64,000 bases of DNA from Acidisarcina sp. (lineage in GTDB: Bacteria; Acidobacteriota; Terriglobia; Terriglobales; Acidobacteriaceae), in contig DATLIY010000007.1 in assembly GCA_035539175.1 (NCBI GenBank), positions 496,001-560,000 on the forward strand, given 5' to 3'. This document shows positions 21,122-29,691 of the stretch, piece by piece. How positions within the stretch are numbered: position 1 is the first letter of the stretch; every line of letters begins with the position of its first letter. The notes under the pieces are model-generated. The model did no database searches. It worked only from the letters and a program-made list of their open reading frames with translations, and had not been told where the DNA came from. The position numbers and the translations under genes are program-made.

Positions 21122-22074
21122 TGCGTTGTCCCATCAGAGGGAGGGAGTCGCCGCGCCCGGGGGTGGTGCTCACGATGAACCGCCTTCAGGCGACTGAGCG
21201 CCACGTGCGTGTACACCTGCGTGGTGGCGATGTCGGCGTGGCCCAGCAAGGTCTGCACCGTGCGAAGGTCGGCTCCGTGCTCCACCATGTGCGTGGCGCA
21301 GCTATGACGCAGCATGTGCGGACTGGCATGCGAATCGGCAGCCTTCACCATGTGCCAGATCCATTGCCGCGTCAGCCCCTGCCCGCGTACGGAGAGAAAA
21401 AGACGCGTAGCATCCGGCTTGCGGCTGCCACGCACCAATTCCGGGCGCCCCTGTTCGAGATACACCTTCAGCGCCCGGACGGCTGCGACTCCTATGGGCA
21501 CCACGCGCTCCTTGTCTCCTTTGCCCCGCACCAGAACCCGTCCCTCTTCCAGCGACACATCCTCCACCCGCAGATCGGTCAGCTCCGAAACGCGGAGGCC
21601 GGCGGCATACAGGAGTTCGAGAATCGCGTCGTCGCGCAGCGCCACGCCGTCCCTTTGTGGATGGGCCGCGGCCAGCGCAGCATGGTCCAGCATGGTGCTG
21701 ATCTCCGACTCGGCAAGCGATTTTGGCAGCACCTTCCAGGTGGAGGGCGACTCCAGGTTCACCGTCGGATCGTGGCTGATTCGCTTATCGAGCAACATCC
21801 ATCGATAGAAGCCACGCAGGCAGGAGAGCTTACGCGCCGCGGAACGCGATTCCACGCCGTGCTTTTTCAGGTGTTCGAGGAACCCCATGACATCGCCCTG
21901 CCGGGCCGCTGCCAGCGTCGCGTTCGAGGACTCGAGAAACTCGCAAAACATCGTCAAATCCCGCTCATAGGCCTCGCAGGTGAGCGGCCGCAGTCCTTTG
22001 TCCACGCGCAGAAAGTTAAGGTACTCGCGAAGGAGCACGGGATTGCGCGCGTCCGGATTGCTTCCGCTGGCCAC
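21118..22074 (-). CDS. xerD: Site-specific tyrosine recombinase, XerD-like
   Basis: Partner recombinase for chromosome dimer resolution, activated by FtsK in known systems. The catalytic Arg lies in [16 protein letters not shown], the Lys in [12 protein letters not shown], and the His-x-x-Arg/His/Tyr set in [17 protein letters not shown] and [14 protein letters not shown]. The tail [14 protein letters not shown] is the XerD form. First gene of a two-gene unit with xerC (ATGA overlap at 21118-21121). Having xerC and xerD as adjacent overlapping genes is unusual compared with the dispersed arrangement of enterobacteria. Divergent from the 4,6-dehydratase gene. Confidence 0.9.
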   Translation of the reverse strand: MASGSNPDARNPVLLREYLNFLRVDKGLRPLTCEAYERDLTMFCEFLESSNATLAAARQGDVMGFLEHLKKHGVESRSAARKLSCLRGFYRWMLLDKRISHDPTVNLESPSTWKVLPKSLAESEISTMLDHAALAAAHPQRDGVALRDDAILELLYAAGLRVSELTDLRVEDVSLEEGRVLVRGKGDKERVVPIGVAAVRALKVYLEQGRPELVRGSRKPDATRLFLSVRGQGLTRQWIWHMVKAADSHASPHMLRHSCATHMVEHGADLRTVQTLLGHADIATTQVYTHVALSRLKAVHREHHPRARRLPPSDGTTQ

Positions 22075-22201
22075 AACGTCATTATCTCTGCGGCGTGGTT
22101 GCCGTGCGGCAGGACCACGCTGATGGAACCAAGTTACTCAATGCAGGCGCGCTCTCTGCCCCGCCGCCGGCGATCGCTGCACGTGGAGGTGCCGCAACTC
22201 C

Positions 22202-22207
22202 TATAAT
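22202..22207 (+). promoter_or_regulatory. Perfect -10 box, near-leaderless start
   Basis: TATAAT occurs 14 bases before ATG 22222. A -35 candidate is poor (CTGCAC with a 19-base spacer). If used, transcription would start about seven to eight bases before the ATG, giving an almost leaderless message; no Shine-Dalgarno precedes that ATG, in agreement. Confidence 0.5.
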
Positions 22208-22221
22208 CAGAAACATTCCAG

Positions 22222-23322
22222 ATGATGGACAGAACGCAACACGGCCCCCACTTCGAGCAACTCCTCGGCAGCAGCCGCAGCGCGATGGACTGGGAACGGA
22301 TCCGCGAAGAGACCGAAGGCAAAACGATCCTCATTACCGGGGCAGGCGGCTCTATCGGCTCAGAGCTGTGCGAGGCGATACTGCAACTTCGGCCTCGGCG
22401 CCTGCTGCTGCTGGAGCTCTCCGAGCATGCGCTATACCGCGTCACCATGCGCCTTTCGCAACTGGCGGAGTCACAACGACGGCCGCCCGAGTTCGTTCCC
22501 ATCCTTGGCAGCATCGGCGATTCGCGGCTGCTCTACCATCACTTCGCGCATTTTCGGCCAGACGTCCTCTATCACGCGGCGGCTTTCAAGCACGTCCCTT
22601 TAATGGAGCAGAATCGCTTTGCAGCGGTCGCGAACAATGCCGTGGGCACGCATGCGCTGGCGGCTGCTGCGGCGCGCTGCGGCGTGGAAAAACTAATCCT
22701 TATCTCCACCGATAAGGCGGTCAATCCAATCTCGGTGATGGGCGCGTCGAAGCGCGTGGCAGAGCTTGTCCTGCTCAACAGGAATACGCCCCGCACCCAC
22801 ATGATCTCCATTCGTCTTGGAAACGTGCTGGGCTCGCAGGGCAGCGTTGCGCCGCTCTTTGAAAAACAGATCGAGCGCGGAGGCCCAATTACCGTAACCC
22901 ATCCCGAGGTGCGCCGCTACTTCGTCACGCTGCCGCAGGCAGTGAACAGGATTCTCGAAGCAGCTGTTCTCGATCGAGCCGGAAAGATCCTTGTACCGGA
23001 GATGGGCGAGCCGATACGGATTCTCGACCTGGCGCAAACAATGATCGAACGCGCAGGCAAGACGGGCATCCGCATTCTCTATACCGGTCTGCGTCCCGGC
23101 GATAAGATGGTCGAGGAACTGATGACTGCCGAGGAACATTCGACCGCTCTCAAAGAGGGAGAATTCAGCGTCCTCAGCGGACCGGCTCTCTCGCAGGAAC
23201 TGCTGGCTGACACCATCCACGAACTGCAACGCGCCACGGAAGACTACGACGAAGACCGGCTGATAGCGGCTCTTCGCCAATTGGTTCCCGAATATAACTC
23301 CACCGTGGAAGCACTTCGATAA
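22222..23322 (+). CDS. Nucleotide-sugar 4,6-dehydratase (CapD/PseB/LegB-like)
   Basis: Short-chain dehydrogenase-type enzyme that converts UDP-HexNAc (likely UDP-GlcNAc) to a 4-keto-6-deoxy sugar. NAD(P) binding is shown by TGAGGSIGSELCE near residue 36. The catalytic region reads STDKAVNPISVMGASKRVAE, with Met replacing the usual SDR Tyr before the conserved Lys, as in the soluble FlaA1/PseB/CapD class. LGNVLGSQGSVAPLF and GEPIRILDLA are also typical. It is soluble, without the membrane half of long CapD proteins. First gene of a tight operon with the 2-epimerase (7-base gap) and DegT aminotransferase. C5 inversion cannot be decided by eye. Confidence 0.87.
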   Translation: MMDRTQHGPHFEQLLGSSRSAMDWERIREETEGKTILITGAGGSIGSELCEAILQLRPRRLLLLELSEHALYRVTMRLSQLAESQRRPPEFVPILGSIGDSRLLYHHFAHFRPDVLYHAAAFKHVPLMEQNRFAAVANNAVGTHALAAAAARCGVEKLILISTDKAVNPISVMGASKRVAELVLLNRNTPRTHMISIRLGNVLGSQGSVAPLFEKQIERGGPITVTHPEVRRYFVTLPQAVNRILEAAVLDRAGKILVPEMGEPIRILDLAQTMIERAGKTGIRILYTGLRPGDKMVEELMTAEEHSTALKEGEFSVLSGPALSQELLADTIHELQRATEDYDEDRLIAALRQLVPEYNSTVEALR

Positions 23323-23329
23323 CTTCCCT

Positions 23330-24487
23330 ATGAAACGAACGATTGCGGTAGTAACGACTTCGCGTGCCGACTATAGCCATCTGTACTGGCCGATGCACGA
23401 CCTGCGCGCGCACCCGGATGTTGACCTCAAGGTCATCGCGCTGGGGTCGCACCTCTCTCCCGAGTTTGGTATGACTATCCGCGAGATCGAGAGGGATGGC
23501 TTCCCCATCGCAGGACGCATTGAGTGCCTGCTTAGCTCGGATACCGATGTAGGCATGGCGAAGACGATTGGCCTGGCGACACTGAGCCTGGCCGACCTGC
23601 TGGGTACGATGCGGCCCGACCTGCTTCTTCTTATTGCGGATCGCTACGAGATGCTTGCTCCCGCCGCCGTTGCTCTTGCACTACGAATTCCTGTCGCGCA
23701 CATCGAGGGTGGAGAGATCAGTGAAGGCGCTATCGATGATGCGGTGCGCAACGCCCTCACCAAGATGAGCCATATCCACTTCACATCCACCTATGGAGCG
23801 CGTGCCCGCGTTCTTTCCATGGGAGAGGAAGAGTGGCGCGTGCAGCGTGCAGGAGCGCCTTCGCTCGACCACCTCACACGCCAGAAGCTCTATTCGCGCC
23901 AGGCGCTGGAGCAGCGGCTGGAGGTGAATCTGGCGCAGCCGACGCTGCTCGTCGCCTATCATCCGGTAACGATCCTGCGCGATACCACGGTAGAAGCGGA
24001 TGCGCTGTTCGAAGCACTGGCGTCGATCGAGGGGCAGATTCTGTTCTGCTATCCCAATGCGGACGCTGGCAGCCGCCTTCTCATTGAGCGCACTCATGAC
24101 TTCCTTCGCCATCGTGGACAGGGAAAGGTCTTCACCAACATGGATGCCCTTACCTACTGGAGCCTGTTACGCCACGTGGATGCGCTGGTGGGCAACTCGA
24201 GCAGCGGCATCATGGAGACTGCCTCCTTTGCTCTTCCTACGGTCAATGTGGGGATGAGGCAACAGGGACGCGAGCGTGCGCGCAACGTGATCGATGCCGC
24301 ACCGGACGCTGGCTCCATTCGAGAGGCAATCCTCCAGGCACGCAGCCTGGCCTTTCGTAACTCTCTCGATGGCATGACGAATCCGTATGGCGAAGGAACA
24401 GCCTCGCGCAGGATTGTCGAGGTGCTCACTACTGTGCCACTAGGCCCCACCTTGCTGGTGAAGCATGCGCCGGAACGAGCGCTATGA
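23330..24487 (+). CDS. Hydrolysing UDP-HexNAc 2-epimerase (NeuC/LegG-like)
   Basis: GT-B fold enzyme that epimerises C2 and releases the sugar from UDP, as NeuC (ManNAc) or LegG (2,4-diacetamido-mannose) do. The class is shown by TTSRADYSHLYWPM at the N-terminus, a central HIEGGEISEGAIDDAVRNAL with ITKLSHIHF-like continuation, and VGNSSSGIMET near residue 305. This subgroup differs from non-hydrolysing WecB. At 385 residues it is complete. It overlaps the downstream aminotransferase gene by four bases (ATGA). The neighbours suggest a 4-amino-6-deoxy substrate, but no NeuB-type synthase is present nearby. Confidence 0.88.
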   Translation: MKRTIAVVTTSRADYSHLYWPMHDLRAHPDVDLKVIALGSHLSPEFGMTIREIERDGFPIAGRIECLLSSDTDVGMAKTIGLATLSLADLLGTMRPDLLLLIADRYEMLAPAAVALALRIPVAHIEGGEISEGAIDDAVRNALTKMSHIHFTSTYGARARVLSMGEEEWRVQRAGAPSLDHLTRQKLYSRQALEQRLEVNLAQPTLLVAYHPVTILRDTTVEADALFEALASIEGQILFCYPNADAGSRLLIERTHDFLRHRGQGKVFTNMDALTYWSLLRHVDALVGNSSSGIMETASFALPTVNVGMRQQGRERARNVIDAAPDAGSIREAILQARSLAFRNSLDGMTNPYGEGTASRRIVEVLTTVPLGPTLLVKHAPERAL

Positions 24488-25644
24488 GGGAGATTCCTCT
24501 TTCTGCGCCGGACATCACCGAAGCGGAGATCGATGCGGTGGTGAAAGTGCTTCGCAGCCCGCGCCTGAGCCTGGGTCCTGTGCTGGCCGAGTTTGAGCGC
24601 AGCACCGCGGAGTATGTCGATGCGGCCTATGCGGTAGCGGTAAACTCCGGCACCAGCGCATTGCACCTGGCCATGCTTGCGCTTGGGATTGCCCCGGAAG
24701 ATGAAGTCATCGTTCCGTCGTTCAGCTTTGTCGCGGTGGCCAACGTAGTTCGCTATGTCGGCGCCAAGCCGGTCTTTGCCGACATCGATCCCATAACCCT
24801 CAATCTCGATCCTGCAAAGGTGGAAGCGGCGATCACCCCTCGAACCCGGGCGATTCTTGTGGTGCATACCTTCGGCGTGCCCGCCGAGATGACGGCCATC
24901 CTCGATATTGCCCGACGCCATCACCTCCGCGTCATCGAAGATGCATGCGAGGCCCTGGGTGCGGAGTACGGCGGCAAGAAGGTCGGTCCACTGGGCGATG
25001 CCGGCGTCTTTGCCTTCTATCCCAACAAGCAGATCACGACGGGCGAAGGCGGAATGCTGGTGACGAACAACGGCGAGATTGCGACAGCGGCACGGGCGTT
25101 GCGCAACCAGGGGCGGCGCGACTCCGACGACTGGTTCCAACATAGCGAGGTCGGCTACAACTACCGCATCTCCGAGATGAACTGTGCGCTCGGAGTGGAA
25201 CAGATGAAGCGGATCGAGACGATCCTTGCGCGGCGCGAGCAGGTTGCGTCGCAGTATCGGCAGCGCCTTGCGGCAGACTCCCGGTTGATTCTGCCTGCTG
25301 CTGCACCAGCAAACCAACGGGCAAACCGAGCGGCAAACCAAAGGATCAGTTGGTTCGTCTATGTACTGCGCCTCAGTCCGCAGTTTACCCACGCGGACCG
25401 CGATGGAGTCATGAAAGATCTGGCCGCGGATGGCATTGCGTCCGGGCGCTACTTCGCTCCGATCCACCTCCAGCCGGCCTACCGATCCTTTCGCAATTGC
25501 AGCGCCAGCCTCGCGGTCACAGAGTCGGAGTCAGCCCGCTGCATCGCGCTTCCCTTCTACAACCGGATTACTGAAGATGACGTGGAGCGCGTATGCGACA
25601 GCCTGTTGCGCTCCCTGGATCGACGGCCCCAGCTCTCCCGCTAG
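24484..25644 (+). CDS. DegT/DnrJ/EryC1-type sugar aminotransferase
   Basis: PLP enzyme that aminates a keto-sugar nucleotide, here probably the 4-keto product of the upstream dehydratase. Evidence: AVAVNSGTSALHLAM for phosphate binding, VIEDACEALGAEYGGKKVG, and FYPNKQITTGEGGML containing the PLP lysine. Later, GYNYRISEMNCALGVEQ is standard. An unusual in-frame triple repeat encodes an Asn/Arg/Ala-rich insert (about residues 276-287) before SWFVYVLRL. Third gene of the operon; its stop overlaps the stop of the convergent exported-protein gene by a few bases, so there is no room for a terminator. Confidence 0.92.
   Translation: MREIPLSAPDITEAEIDAVVKVLRSPRLSLGPVLAEFERSTAEYVDAAYAVAVNSGTSALHLAMLALGIAPEDEVIVPSFSFVAVANVVRYVGAKPVFADIDPITLNLDPAKVEAAITPRTRAILVVHTFGVPAEMTAILDIARRHHLRVIEDACEALGAEYGGKKVGPLGDAGVFAFYPNKQITTGEGGMLVTNNGEIATAARALRNQGRRDSDDWFQHSEVGYNYRISEMNCALGVEQMKRIETILARREQVASQYRQRLAADSRLILPAAAPANQRANRAANQRISWFVYVLRLSPQFTHADRDGVMKDLAADGIASGRYFAPIHLQPAYRSFRNCSASLAVTESESARCIALPFYNRITEDDVERVCDSLLRSLDRRPQLSR
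25309..25344 (+). repeat. Three in-frame 12-base tandem repeats inside aminotransferase gene
   Basis: GCAAACCAACGG, GCAAACCGAGCG and GCAAACCAAAGG follow one another without gap and keep frame, coding for ANQR-ANRA-ANQR. The third copy is not identical, so it is not a base-calling artefact of exact repeats. It looks like slippage-driven expansion in a surface loop. Confidence 0.85.
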
Positions 25645-26486
25645 CTTGCTGCCTCCGCGTGATCCAGCATCGCCCGTGCCTGCTCCAGGTCAGTCTCCTC
25701 GGGAATCGGCTTGAAGTCTGAACGGATCTCGGTCTGACTCTTGCTGACGGTCTTGAAGAAAATGACGCGGCCCGTCACATGGACATCGATCAAGGCGCTC
25801 TTCCAGTGGGTCTCGCTCACCTGCTGCCGTTTCAACTCAAAGGTTCCGCCCTTCTCCACGTGGCCAAGCAACCCGTAGCCAAAATCGACGCGATCGAGAA
25901 TTGAGCCCTTTAGATGCACCAATCGCTTCTGTTGCGTGTCGATCCAGAGCGTTCCGCCAAGAGCGTGGAAGATGCGTGCCTCATACGTTGGAGGATTAAA
26001 GGCGGGGTTTGGCCGGAACTTCAACCGCTCGAGACCGCCGTCCATACCGTCGAACTCGAAGAGAAAGGCATCAGGCATTAACTTCATCAGGCGCTCGAGC
26101 CGATCTTCGTCCTCCTGATAGTGCTGCTTGACGCGTGCCCGCTCGACGCGATCCTTCAGAAGGCGTGTGAGCCGCTCTTCCTCCAGCCGCTGCTCGTCGG
26201 CAGTGAGGGGCTTGCCATTTCTCTTCAGAATGCGGCTGATAGGGCCATCCTTGGTATCTATCTGGACCGCCGAGAAGCTCTCTGCCGCTACTTGTTTTTC
26301 GACGTGGTACTGCCAAAATGTCTCTCTCTGGCGATCCTGCAGTTCGTTGTAGACCACGTCTTTTATCAGGTCGTGTGGGGATTGGACAAGGACCGCATCC
26401 GAGGCAAAAGCCGTCAGGGTTGCAACGAGCAACACGCAAACAGCGAGACAGGAAAACAAGAGCCGCGATTTCATCCCTATTAGCAT
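25641..26486 (-). CDS. Exported protein of unknown function
   Basis: Signal peptide at the N-terminus (KSRLLFSCLAVCVLLVATLTAFASDA), then a basic, acidic-residue-rich helical segment (residues about 45-140, with many EERLTRLLKDR-type charges) and a beta-rich C-terminal half with LKGSILDRVDFGYG and TGRVIFFKTVSKSQTEIRSDFK. No enzyme motif is seen. The second half resembles lipoprotein-carrier-like or outer-membrane-associated folds in pattern only. ATG 26474 (KSRLLF start) is an alternative to 26486. It is divergent from cyaY and convergent with the amino-sugar operon. Confidence 0.78.
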   Translation of the reverse strand: MLIGMKSRLLFSCLAVCVLLVATLTAFASDAVLVQSPHDLIKDVVYNELQDRQRETFWQYHVEKQVAAESFSAVQIDTKDGPISRILKRNGKPLTADEQRLEEERLTRLLKDRVERARVKQHYQEDEDRLERLMKLMPDAFLFEFDGMDGGLERLKFRPNPAFNPPTYEARIFHALGGTLWIDTQQKRLVHLKGSILDRVDFGYGLLGHVEKGGTFELKRQQVSETHWKSALIDVHVTGRVIFFKTVSKSQTEIRSDFKPIPEETDLEQARAMLDHAEAAS

Positions 26487-26575
26487 CTCATCTCTTTAAG
26501 ATGCACATCATGTACAACGCGAGAATCCATAATCTAACCTGTTGAAACCAGCCGCATAAACCCGCTTGCTAGAAT

Positions 26576-26917
26576 ATGCAGATGATCGAAGAGCTGGAAT
26601 TCCGGCGCCACGCCGATAAGGCCATTGAATCCCTGACGAAGAGCCTCTTCGCCGCCGAAGAACAGGTTGGCTTTGAAGTCGATGAGCAAAACGGCGTCCT
26701 GAACATCGTCTTCGAGGATCCTGCCGGAAAGTTCGTAATCACGCCCAACGCACCCGTCCAGCAGATTTGGATCTCGGCCCTTTCGACCAGCTTCAAGCTG
26801 GATTGGAATGGAGCCAGCGGTACATTCATCCTGCCCAAGACGGGCGAGGCGCTGAAACCACTGATTGCCCGGTTGATCAGCGAACACATGGGAATCGAAC
26901 CCGTTTCCTTGCCCTGA
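26576..26917 (+). CDS. cyaY: Frataxin-like iron protein CyaY
   Basis: Small acidic iron-binding protein that modulates Fe-S cluster assembly on IscS/IscU. The frataxin core is visible: an acidic first helix (EELEFRRHADKAIESLTKSL), strands GFEVDEQNGVLNIVF and KFVITPNAPVQQIWISAL, then SFKLDWNGASGTFIL. 113 residues is right for the bacterial form. ATG 26582 is an alternative start two codons later. The gene sits seven bases before a GT2 gene, so they may share a transcript although the functions look unrelated. No isc/suf gene is nearby. Confidence 0.85.
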   Translation: MQMIEELEFRRHADKAIESLTKSLFAAEEQVGFEVDEQNGVLNIVFEDPAGKFVITPNAPVQQIWISALSTSFKLDWNGASGTFILPKTGEALKPLIARLISEHMGIEPVSLP

Positions 26918-26923
26918 TACGCG

Positions 26924-27718
26924 ATGCGCAAGACAATCTCGGTCGCGATCATCACGAAAAACGAAGAGGCCAATCTCGCACGAACCCTCGAAAGCGTGCG
27001 ATGGGCAGATGAGCGGATCGTCGTCGACTCCGGCTCGACCGACCACACGGTGGAGATTGCCCGCGACCACGGTGCAAAGGTTTTTCTGGAAGAGTGGAAG
27101 GGATTTGCCGGACAGAAAAATTCGGCAATCGCAAAGTGTACCGGCGAGTTGGTGCTTTCGCTGGATGCGGACGAAGAAGTAAGCGCGGAGCTGGCGACTG
27201 AGATTCAAGCGATGCTCTCGGGCGATGCACCCGGCCGGGCGTACTCTGTTCCACGCCGCAATCACTTCCTTGGCCGCTGGATCCGGTATGGCGGCTATTT
27301 CCCGGACCGCAAGCTGCGCCTCTTTCCACGCGGTGCCTGCGTCTTTGAAGAGCGCACCGTGCATGAATCCATGCAATTGGCCGGCAATATCGCGCTCGAC
27401 GCCTCCTCGCTGCAGGGGAGCCTCTACCACCATAGCTATCCCACGCTCGAGGACTACATCGAGCACATGAACCGCTACAGCAGTTTGGGCGCCGAGATGG
27501 CCAGCTCTGCGGGAAAAGCCAGCCGGAGCCTGCCCGCCTTTGTGAACCATGTGCTGCTGAACCCGGCGGCCACGTTCGCCTACAACTACCTCTTTCGCCT
27601 GGGCTTTCTGGATGGCCGCGAGGGCCTCCTGTTGCACCTCTATCACTCCGCCTACATCAGTTGGAAGTACGCCAAGGCCTGGCAAATCTCCCGAAAGTCC
27701 GGTAGTGACTCAGCTTGA
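26924..27718 (+). CDS. GT2 glycosyltransferase, WaaE/KdtX-like
   Basis: GT-A glycosyltransferase with an N-terminal SVAIITKNEEANLARTL, the sugar-nucleotide block VVDSGSTDHTVEIA, and metal-binding region LSLDADEEVS (DXD-like). KGFAGQKNSAI, the substrate-loop PDRKLRLFPRG and FEERTVHESM match the lipopolysaccharide core glucosyltransferase WaaE group, which adds a glucose to inner-core heptose in enterobacteria. The C-terminal third is hydrophobic/aromatic and may touch the membrane. 264 residues, normal. Acceptor in this organism is unknown. Confidence 0.88.
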   Translation: MRKTISVAIITKNEEANLARTLESVRWADERIVVDSGSTDHTVEIARDHGAKVFLEEWKGFAGQKNSAIAKCTGELVLSLDADEEVSAELATEIQAMLSGDAPGRAYSVPRRNHFLGRWIRYGGYFPDRKLRLFPRGACVFEERTVHESMQLAGNIALDASSLQGSLYHHSYPTLEDYIEHMNRYSSLGAEMASSAGKASRSLPAFVNHVLLNPAATFAYNYLFRLGFLDGREGLLLHLYHSAYISWKYAKAWQISRKSGSDSA

Positions 27719-27719
27719 A

Positions 27720-27781
27720 CCGAAAATCCTGGGCGCTTGCCGTATCTGTGTGTTGCGGCCTATGCTGAGGTGGATTTTCGG
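27720..27781 (+). promoter_or_regulatory. Promoter bracketed by a 10-base inverted repeat, upstream of the mutase gene
   Basis: CCGAAAATCC (27720-27729) and GGATTTTCGG (27772-27781) are exact inverted copies 52 bases apart, about five helical turns. Between them lie TTGCCG (27737-27742), an 18-base spacer and TATGCT (27761-27766), a plausible -35/-10 pair directed at the mutase gene. This could be a looping operator pair or, if transcribed through, a long hairpin. A cobalamin riboswitch motif is not seen. Confidence 0.5.
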
Positions 27782-27831
27782 CAGGCGGTCTGCTCCTTTC
27801 GCGAATTGGCCAAATGCAGACGAGGAATACC

Positions 27832-29631
27832 ATGGCGCATGGCACATCGGATCGGTCGCGCGGCAAACAGGCTGCCGAGAATGTATCCGTTGCGCCTGAC
27901 CACTCCCCCGGCGTGAAAGAGTGGACTGCGAACACGCTGGATCCTGCTCTCGCGCGGTCTCCAGAGCGGCCCATTGGGGCGGCAACCGGCATCAACGTGG
28001 ACGCGCAGGGCCATGCGCGATTCACCACCATCTCCGGGCAGCCGGTGCAACGCCTCTACACGGAAGCAGACCTGCCGGCAGATTGGTCCAGTGCGCAATC
28101 CAAATATCTGGGGCTGCCGGGAGAACCGCCGTATACCCGAGGCATTCATCCTGCGGGCTATCGGGGCAAGCTGTGGACGATGCGACAGTTTTCCGGCTTC
28201 GCATCTCCGGAAGAGACCAATCTCCGTTACAAATATCTGCTGGAGAATGGGGGCAGCGGGCTCTCCGTGGCCTTCGACCTGCCAACGCTGATGGGCCGCG
28301 ACTCCGACGATCCGCAGAGCGAGGGCGAGGTAGGTAAATGCGGAGTCGCCATCGATTCGCTGGAAGACATGGAGATCCTCTTCGACGGCATCGATCTTGA
28401 AAAGATCACGGTTTCGATGACCATCAACTCGCCCGCCAGCGTCCTATGGGCGATGTACCTGGTGGTTGCGGAGAAGCAGGGTGCGGACTGGGACAACATC
28501 TCCGGGACACTGCAGAACGATATTTTGAAGGAGTACATCGCGCAGAAGGAGTACATCTTTCCGCCGGCGCCATCGATGCGGCTGGTGGTGGATACGCTGG
28601 AGTTTGGCGCGCGCTTCACGCCGCGATTCAATCCCATCTCGATCTCCGGATACCACATTCGCGAGGCCGGCTCGACGGCGCTGCAGGAGCTTGCCTTTAC
28701 GCTGTATGACGGCGTGGAGTACGTGGAATGGGCGCTGCGCCGCGGCCTCCTGGTTGACGATTTTGCGCCCCGGCTCAGCTTCTTCTTCAATTCGCACAAC
28801 GACTTCTTCGAGGAAATAGCCAAGTTCCGGGCGGCCCGCAAGCTCTGGCACAGGTTGATGACGGAGCGCTTCCATGCGAAGAATCCGCGCTCCTGGTGGA
28901 TGCGCTTCCATACCCAGACGGCCGGAGTCTCGCTGACGGCGCAGCAGCCCAAGAACAATATCGCGAGGGTTGCTCTGCAAGCACTGGCAGCGGTGCTCGG
29001 CGGCACGCAGTCACTGCACACGGATGCCTTTGACGAAGCGCTCGCCCTGCCCACAGAAAACGCGGCGCGCATCGCGCTGCGTACGCAGCAGATTCTTGCC
29101 TACGAATCCGGTGTGGCGGCCACCGCTGATCCGCTGGGGGGCTCGTATTTTCTGGAGAGGCTGACGCTGGATATGGAGAAGGGGGCGCTCGACCTCTTCG
29201 ACAGGCTGGACGAGATGGGCGGCATGGTGAAGGCTATCGAACAGGGGTTCCCGCAGAAGGAAATTGCCGAGGCCAGCTACCAGTACCAGCGCGCGGTTGA
29301 GGCAGGAGAAAAGATCATCGTCGGAGTGAACGATTACCTGGTGGACGAGCCGCCGCAGCCGATCCTGTATATCGGCGAGGAGGTGCGCGAGGCGCAGACC
29401 GCGAAGCTGAAGAATCTGCGAATGAAGCGCTCCAATGAATCCGTGGAGCGCACCCTGGATGCGCTTTGCCGCACGCTGGAGGAGCAGCCACAATCCGCAC
29501 GAGAAACAATCTCCGCGGCCAACACCATGCCTGCCATACTTGAATGCGTGCGCGCCTACGCTACTGTAGGCGAAATATGTAGCGCGATGCGCAAAGTTTT
29601 AGGGACTTATGAAGAGGTCTCGATCGCCTAA
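27832..29631 (+). CDS. B12-dependent acyl-CoA mutase, large (catalytic) subunit, ICM-like
   Basis: TIM-barrel catalytic subunit of the methylmalonyl-CoA mutase family, rearranging carbon skeletons of acyl-CoAs with adenosylcobalamin. Highly conserved blocks include [38 protein letters not shown] and [19 protein letters not shown]. It ends without the B12-binding domain, which must be a separate gene outside the window. The residues that in methylmalonyl-CoA mutase are Tyr and Arg are Phe120 (TMRQFSGF) and Gln238 (KEYIAQKEY), the isobutyryl-CoA mutase pair. ATG 27832 has GAGGAA just upstream; ATG 27814 is possible. LacI-type regulator follows. Confidence 0.9.
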   Translation: MAHGTSDRSRGKQAAENVSVAPDHSPGVKEWTANTLDPALARSPERPIGAATGINVDAQGHARFTTISGQPVQRLYTEADLPADWSSAQSKYLGLPGEPPYTRGIHPAGYRGKLWTMRQFSGFASPEETNLRYKYLLENGGSGLSVAFDLPTLMGRDSDDPQSEGEVGKCGVAIDSLEDMEILFDGIDLEKITVSMTINSPASVLWAMYLVVAEKQGADWDNISGTLQNDILKEYIAQKEYIFPPAPSMRLVVDTLEFGARFTPRFNPISISGYHIREAGSTALQELAFTLYDGVEYVEWALRRGLLVDDFAPRLSFFFNSHNDFFEEIAKFRAARKLWHRLMTERFHAKNPRSWWMRFHTQTAGVSLTAQQPKNNIARVALQALAAVLGGTQSLHTDAFDEALALPTENAARIALRTQQILAYESGVAATADPLGGSYFLERLTLDMEKGALDLFDRLDEMGGMVKAIEQGFPQKEIAEASYQYQRAVEAGEKIIVGVNDYLVDEPPQPILYIGEEVREAQTAKLKNLRMKRSNESVERTLDALCRTLEEQPQSARETISAANTMPAILECVRAYATVGEICSAMRKVLGTYEEVSIA

Positions 29632-29691
29632 GGTTTTCAAGCGGGCAACGGAACAGTAAGATACCCTATCCATTGACCGGAAAGATCGTCC

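Noticed and set aside
24154-25467. Long antisense frame (437 codons) over the epimerase/aminotransferase genes
   Set aside because: It spans two confident overlapping genes on the + strand and has no recognisable motif.
27719-27831. Possible cobalamin riboswitch before the B12-dependent mutase
   Set aside because: No B12-box-like GCCACTG and too short a leader; the inverted repeat encloses a promoter instead.
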